The position numbers and the translations under genes were made by a program. The notes below the pieces were generated by a model. The model worked only from the letters and a program-made list of their open reading frames with translations. It ran no database searches and had not been told where the DNA came from. Below, in pieces: positions 60,182 to 64,000 of a stretch of DNA of 64,000 nucleotides. Each line of letters opens with the position of its first letter. The first letter of the stretch is position 1. Origin of the DNA: Chitinivibrionales bacterium (lineage in GTDB: Bacteria; Fibrobacterota; Chitinivibrionia; Chitinivibrionales; WJKA01); NCBI GenBank assembly GCA_014728215.1, contig WJLZ01000200.1, positions 18,016 through 82,015 of the forward strand. Reading direction: 5' to 3'.

Positions 60182-60793
60182 ATGCCGCAAAAAAACAGAA
60201 CAACTGAAATCAATTTTTTCTCAAAGGTGTCTGTGCATCATTTATTGAAACCGATTATCGCACTGTCGGTGTACTTCATTTTTACTGTGGCAACATGTAA
60301 AAACAGAGACAGCGTTCCGGATCAGGAACCGTCAAGCGCAGCGCATTTAAAGCAGACCGATTGGACCGCCGGCATTATTTCCGACAGCACCGGTTTTCCT
60401 GCGGATACCTTTTCGGCAATTACCGACGTACGCACAGGGCGTCATGAAGAATTTGACCGCATTGTGTTTGAAATTTCCGGTCCCGGCATTCCAGACTACC
60501 ATATAGAATATATCGATGAGCCGGTTCGCATGTGTGGTTCGGGCAACCCATTGTACCTTCCCGGTGATGGGTGGCTCATGATTCGATTTCATTCGGCGCG
60601 CATGCATACGAAAGGTTCTTCTACCATCGAAGACCGTGACAGAAGACTCGAGCTGCCGGTAATTCTCAGATTGGTTGCCACCTGCGATTTCGAAAATATC
60701 GTAACCTGGGTGGCGGCGGTATCATCACCAAATAGATACCGGGTAATGGAACTCGGGAATCCCTCCCGCCTGGTGGTGGACATCAGACATTGA
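60182..60793 (+). CDS. Exported AMIN-like domain protein
   Basis: This 203-residue protein has a hydrophobic leader (LLKPIIALSVYFIFTVATC) that could be a signal peptide or an atypical lipobox ending in cysteine. The mature domain (HEEFDRIVFEISGPGIPDYHIEYIDEPVRMCGSGNPLYLPGDGWLMIRFHSA, then FENIVTWVAAVSSPNRYRVMELGNPSRLVVDIRH) has the order and wording of the AMIN-like domain proteins best known from actinobacteria (xFDRxVFE, ...PxRLVVDI). AMIN-type domains bind peptidoglycan or other wall polymers. It has no catalytic module, so a binding role in the envelope is likely. A barrel-OmpA fusion gene follows on the same strand. Confidence 0.72.
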   Translation: MPQKNRTTEINFFSKVSVHHLLKPIIALSVYFIFTVATCKNRDSVPDQEPSSAAHLKQTDWTAGIISDSTGFPADTFSAITDVRTGRHEEFDRIVFEISGPGIPDYHIEYIDEPVRMCGSGNPLYLPGDGWLMIRFHSARMHTKGSSTIEDRDRRLELPVILRLVATCDFENIVTWVAAVSSPNRYRVMELGNPSRLVVDIRH

Positions 60794-60971
60794 ATCCCCC
60801 CAATTCCGGTAATCCCTTTTCCGGAACCGCCCTTTTCTGTTGACTGCTCCATTCCGTAGATACATAATTGTAAATAAGGCGATAGTAATGTTTTAGATGC
60901 TGCGGGCACTCCTCTTGGTACCGAGATTTTCAAATGTGCCTGAGCACTCCGAATGACGGGTGGTGCTCATT

Positions 60972-62486
60972 ATGATAAAACGTAGATTAATTCACAGGAT
61001 TTTCCCTGTGATTTTCGTATACGGACTTCTGACGGTATGTCTTTCCGACGGTCTTCCCGGCGAATTTCTTCTCAGCAGCCGCTGGCGCGACCTGATGGGG
61101 CGGTATTCTCCACTAACCAATCCTGCACTACTCACCGAAAGCGACTATATCACCCTTCGCGGAGCCTTTGCGCCGGTGATGCAAGGTGCGTTCAAGCTCT
61201 GGGAATTCGGTGTTACCATGCCGGTTACCACCGGCCAGACAGCGGGAATTTCGATTATCGGCGAAAATGATGGTGAAATTCAGTCTGCCCGATTCGACCC
61301 CGGTACCGAGCGTCTGGTAACCGGTGGCAGCTCAAGCAGCAATAATAATACATTCACCATGCTGAGTTATGCCATCAATCCCTGGAGAACCTTGAGCTTG
61401 GGCGCAAATCTCAACATTGCATATCAAAGCAATTTTGGTGACCCGCTCTGCGGACTGGGTCTCGATATCGGAGGTTCATATCGCTTTAAGGAGCACCCGC
61501 TTTTGGGTGAGCATGTCGCCGGATTATCAACTATCAATCTGATCGCTCCCACCATGGGGCGTTCGTTGTTTGATTTCGACAGCGATGCCGCCTATTCCCG
61601 TTCCCTTCGTGTTTCCTGGCTGGGATATTTCTGGGAGCAGCGGCTCGAAAGCGGGCTGGATATCGATTTAAAGGACCTCTGGGCGAACAAGAATGAGTTC
61701 AACTCACTTGACAACGCCATAAAAACGGCTAAAAAGATCGAATGGGGTGCGGCTTGGCGTATGGGTGCATGGCTGAAACAGACCCTGGGCGCCTATTTCC
61801 AACTGGGTTTTGACAAACGATTTATCGAATACTGGGGCCTTGCCGGCGGAGCAAAAGTCCCGCTCACGGAAACCGGGCCGAAAGTGACCATGCTCTACCA
61901 ATATAACTTGAAAACCGAAGGCGATCTGGCATCGACTCACACTTTCTACCTGATCATGGAGCTGGGCAAAAAGAAGCGGGATGAGGAGGCGCCGAAAATA
62001 ATTGAGCGATTTATTTCGGAACGTAAAGTAGAGAAAAAGGAAAAGCAGAAACAGCAGCCCGATCTGAGCGGGCTTAAGGATATCGAGGGGCTCGAGATTG
62101 AAGAGCACGAAAAATATGTGACAATCACTGCTCAGGAGCTGGCTATCCACTTTGCCTCGGGAAGCGCCGAACTTCCGCCAGAGGGTATCAAGGTTTTGAA
62201 ACGGATTGCCGATTTCCTGAAAACCTATCCCGACCATCCGGTGCGCATTGAAGGCCATACCGATTCGGACCCGATTGTCGGAAAGCTGAAATCGGTCTAC
62301 CCGGACAACACCGCGCTTTCGAGGGCCCGGGCCAGGCGGGTGATGAAATACTTTATTGAGACGGAAAATCTCCCTACCGAGCTTTTTGATGCTGCCGGTT
62401 TCGGAGACTCCGTGCCGATTGCTCCTAATACCACCAAAGAGGGGAAGCGGAAAAACCGGCGGGTAGTGATCACGATAATGAAATAA
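60972..62486 (+). CDS. Outer-membrane beta-barrel/OmpA fusion protein
   Basis: The frame opens at a GTG, but the ATG at 60972 begins MIKRRLIHRIFPVIFVYGLLTVCLS, a signal peptide; the product is 504 residues. The first 350 residues (FLLSSRWRDLMGRYSPLTNPALLTESDYITLRGAF, TLSLGANLNIAYQSNFG, LGAYFQLGFDKRF) look like a PorV/FadL-type barrel with an N-terminal plug-like start. A lysine-rich charged linker (about 355-380) leads to an OmpA C-terminal domain (ELAIHFASGSAELPPEGIKVL, IEGHTDSDPIVGKL, TALSRARARRVMKYF, PNTTKEGKRKNRRVVI) that binds peptidoglycan. It therefore anchors the outer membrane to the wall. The following vWA gene starts 28 nt later on the same strand. Confidence 0.88.
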   Translation: MIKRRLIHRIFPVIFVYGLLTVCLSDGLPGEFLLSSRWRDLMGRYSPLTNPALLTESDYITLRGAFAPVMQGAFKLWEFGVTMPVTTGQTAGISIIGENDGEIQSARFDPGTERLVTGGSSSSNNNTFTMLSYAINPWRTLSLGANLNIAYQSNFGDPLCGLGLDIGGSYRFKEHPLLGEHVAGLSTINLIAPTMGRSLFDFDSDAAYSRSLRVSWLGYFWEQRLESGLDIDLKDLWANKNEFNSLDNAIKTAKKIEWGAAWRMGAWLKQTLGAYFQLGFDKRFIEYWGLAGGAKVPLTETGPKVTMLYQYNLKTEGDLASTHTFYLIMELGKKKRDEEAPKIIERFISERKVEKKEKQKQQPDLSGLKDIEGLEIEEHEKYVTITAQELAIHFASGSAELPPEGIKVLKRIADFLKTYPDHPVRIEGHTDSDPIVGKLKSVYPDNTALSRARARRVMKYFIETENLPTELFDAAGFGDSVPIAPNTTKEGKRKNRRVVITIMK

Positions 62487-62514
62487 GATATGCTTGCTTG
62501 AAAGGGGGCAGCAC

Positions 62515-64000
62515 ATGAAAATAACAGCAATCTTTCTCAAAACTCTTACAAGCAGTTGTTCATATGGTGCTGTGTCGCTTATTTTGCTCCTCTGCGCAAT
62601 CGCACATCCACAGGAGTGGTGTGAGTTTATTATCACCGAATGTCCCCTTACATTCAACGGCGATACTATCGATGTTCCCGAGAAAGTGATCGCGATGGGC
62701 CCCCGGGTGCATGGTTGTGAAGCGGATTCATCCACCCCTGCCGAAGGCACGCCATCGATTATGTTCCTTGTGGACAATTCGGGCAGTATGTCGGGGGTGG
62801 GCGGAAGCACGGCCAATGACCGCATGGGCTCCCGGTACAGTGTCATGCTTTCCATGCTCGATGAAATCTATGCACGGATCCCCGATGCCGAGGTGGGCGT
62901 GGCGGTGTTTCAGAACATCCTCTATTTCGACCACCGTGATGATTCTTTTTTCGAACAACTCCCCGGTAATGTTGACGGGGTCCGTCATCAGTCATACATA
63001 CCACTGACAAGGCTTAACGAAATCAGGACCGATGGGAGAAAGGGGATTGAAAAGCTTAAAGAAGTGCTCACCCTGGATACCTCCCGGGCCGAGATACTCG
63101 ATTCGGTACAGGATTATGTTCATCTGGAATACATCCCCAGTGATATGAGCAATCACAGTGTCTATACCAATATCAATGTAGCTTTTGATGCCGCAAAAGA
63201 AGCATTTAAGAATGCTGCCAATCCGCAGCAGCAGCAGTTCATTATCTTTTTCTCCGACGGCAATCCCAGAGGAGACATGCAGGCCGGCAAAGATCCCTAC
63301 TATTTCCAGGAAGGCAACAGTGTGCCGACTACTTTTACGGTCTTTTTTACATCGGAAAACGCAGCACCCCAGAGTCTGGTCACCATGACCGACAATATTA
63401 AAACCAACGATTACTCTGCCACAAATCCCAAAAGCGATCTCTGGACAATAGAAACATCACACGACGCCTTGCTCGAACTGGTGCTGCACAATATTTTGGA
63501 TGTTATCCTTCTGGGGCAGCCGAATTCGATTTCCGTTACCGGCCTTTCCATTTTCGACAGCACGACCACCTATATCGACAGTTATTTCATTTTGCAGAAA
63601 AGAATCCCTCTGCAGCCGGCAATTACCCCGTTCAATCTCGACATGGCGCTTCGCTATTCCGATCAGGCAACACAGAAAACGCGGGATACGATAATCGATA
63701 TCGATTTTCATGTCAGACGGGTTTCCGACAGTGTAACGCTCCCGCAGGGAATCGAGCTTCACTGCTGGCCACGGCCGACATTGCAGTTTGCCTATGATAA
63801 CGTACCCATATCGATGGTGCATGACAGCATGCAACAGTTGCAGCTCAGGTTTTCCACGGGCGATTCGCTCGTCGACTCAGTATCGACAGCGCTCCACAGC
63901 AGTATCGACAGCCATAGTACCATTCTCGCCGATTCGGGAAACTATTGGTCGGGCACGTTCGAGCGGGCGACCGCCCAGAGCGCAACGCCGGGAGATCCGA
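62515..64000 (+). CDS. Secreted vWA-domain protein (C-terminus beyond the window)
   Basis: The frame is open from the ATG at 62515 to the window edge (about 495 residues), with AAAGGGGG 7 nt upstream. A signal peptide (hydrophobic core AVSLILLLCAIAHPQ, about residues 18-32) is followed by a short cysteine-containing segment and a von Willebrand A domain with a perfect MIDAS start, MFLVDNSGSMSG (DxSxS) near residue 85, YSVMLSMLDEIYARIPDAEVGVAVF, and IIFFSDGNPRGD near 245. After about residue 330 come beta-rich stretches with regular Asp/Ser/Thr, which resemble adhesin-like repeats. vWA domains bind protein partners through a metal ion. The preceding barrel-OmpA gene may be its outer-membrane partner; that is inference. 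Confidence 0.82.
   Translation, partial: MKITAIFLKTLTSSCSYGAVSLILLLCAIAHPQEWCEFIITECPLTFNGDTIDVPEKVIAMGPRVHGCEADSSTPAEGTPSIMFLVDNSGSMSGVGGSTANDRMGSRYSVMLSMLDEIYARIPDAEVGVAVFQNILYFDHRDDSFFEQLPGNVDGVRHQSYIPLTRLNEIRTDGRKGIEKLKEVLTLDTSRAEILDSVQDYVHLEYIPSDMSNHSVYTNINVAFDAAKEAFKNAANPQQQQFIIFFSDGNPRGDMQAGKDPYYFQEGNSVPTTFTVFFTSENAAPQSLVTMTDNIKTNDYSATNPKSDLWTIETSHDALLELVLHNILDVILLGQPNSISVTGLSIFDSTTTYIDSYFILQKRIPLQPAITPFNLDMALRYSDQATQKTRDTIIDIDFHVRRVSDSVTLPQGIELHCWPRPTLQFAYDNVPISMVHDSMQQLQLRFSTGDSLVDSVSTALHSSIDSHSTILADSGNYWSGTFERATAQSATPGDP

Noticed and set aside
61704..62855. 383-codon reverse frame
   Set aside because: Antisense to the barrel-OmpA and vWA genes; no family-like sequence and no ribosome binding site.
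1..64000. tRNA, rRNA, CRISPR arrays, prophage or transposase genes
   Set aside because: No T-loop-like words in a cloverleaf context, no regularly spaced direct repeats and no integrase or transposase motifs were found by reading; a covariance-model search would be needed to exclude small RNAs.

Overview
The window looks like a chromosomal segment of a diderm (Gram-negative) bacterium. Evidence for an outer membrane: ExbB/TolQ-type motor proteins, OmpA-like peptidoglycan-binding proteins, lipoproteins with lipoboxes, beta-barrel proteins and a Kdo-pathway isomerase. MurE carries the DNPR signature, so the peptidoglycan is predicted to contain meso-diaminopimelate. The large TPR proteins, a PorT-like barrel, a barrel-OmpA fusion and a type IX secretion-like C-terminal domain on a beta-helix protein suggest the FCB group, perhaps Fibrobacterota/Chitinivibrionia or a relative; this placement is inference.

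Layout. 1-1.6 kb: two adjacent ExbB/TolQ paralogues and a small exported protein, leftward. 1.9-6.2 kb: kdsD-like isomerase, nadB and a membrane vWA protein, rightward. 6.2-20.2 kb: leftward block with two giant paralogous TPR proteins flanking rdgB, leuS, a PfkB sugar kinase and an ECF sigma/anti-sigma pair; the first giant contains a 554-residue tandem duplication. 20.4-30.6 kb: mixed housekeeping genes (amidase, FolM-like SDR, low-molecular-weight phosphatase, tyrS, DUF89, TSUP permease, HIT protein), a secreted beta-helix protein and a 158-bp palindromic element.

30.7-46.2 kb: a compact leftward dcw cluster, in transcription order mraZ-rsmH-ftsL-ftsI-orf66-murE-murF-murD-ftsW-murG-murC-ftsQ-ftsA-ftsZ. 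It has a recognisable MraZ operator and promoter. mraY is absent from its usual place between murF and murD, murB and ddl are also absent, and a small unknown ORF lies between ftsI and murE.

46.2-52.9 kb: an AT-rich stretch with an unknown exported protein and a TPR gene broken at a run of nine A, then a START-like exported protein, an unknown 465-residue protein and a rightward envelope set (OmpA lipoprotein, barrel, small acidic lipoprotein) closed by a terminator. 53.0-60.0 kb: a probable polysaccharide/sugar module: beta-helix plus CBM9-like protein, sulfatase, a medium-chain dehydrogenase split into two frames, and a Gfo/Idh/MocA oxidoreductase. 60.2-64.0 kb: AMIN-like protein, barrel-OmpA fusion and a secreted vWA protein that runs off the window.

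No tRNA, rRNA, CRISPR array, transposase or phage gene was recognised. Functional calls rest on motifs read by eye; no database search was possible.
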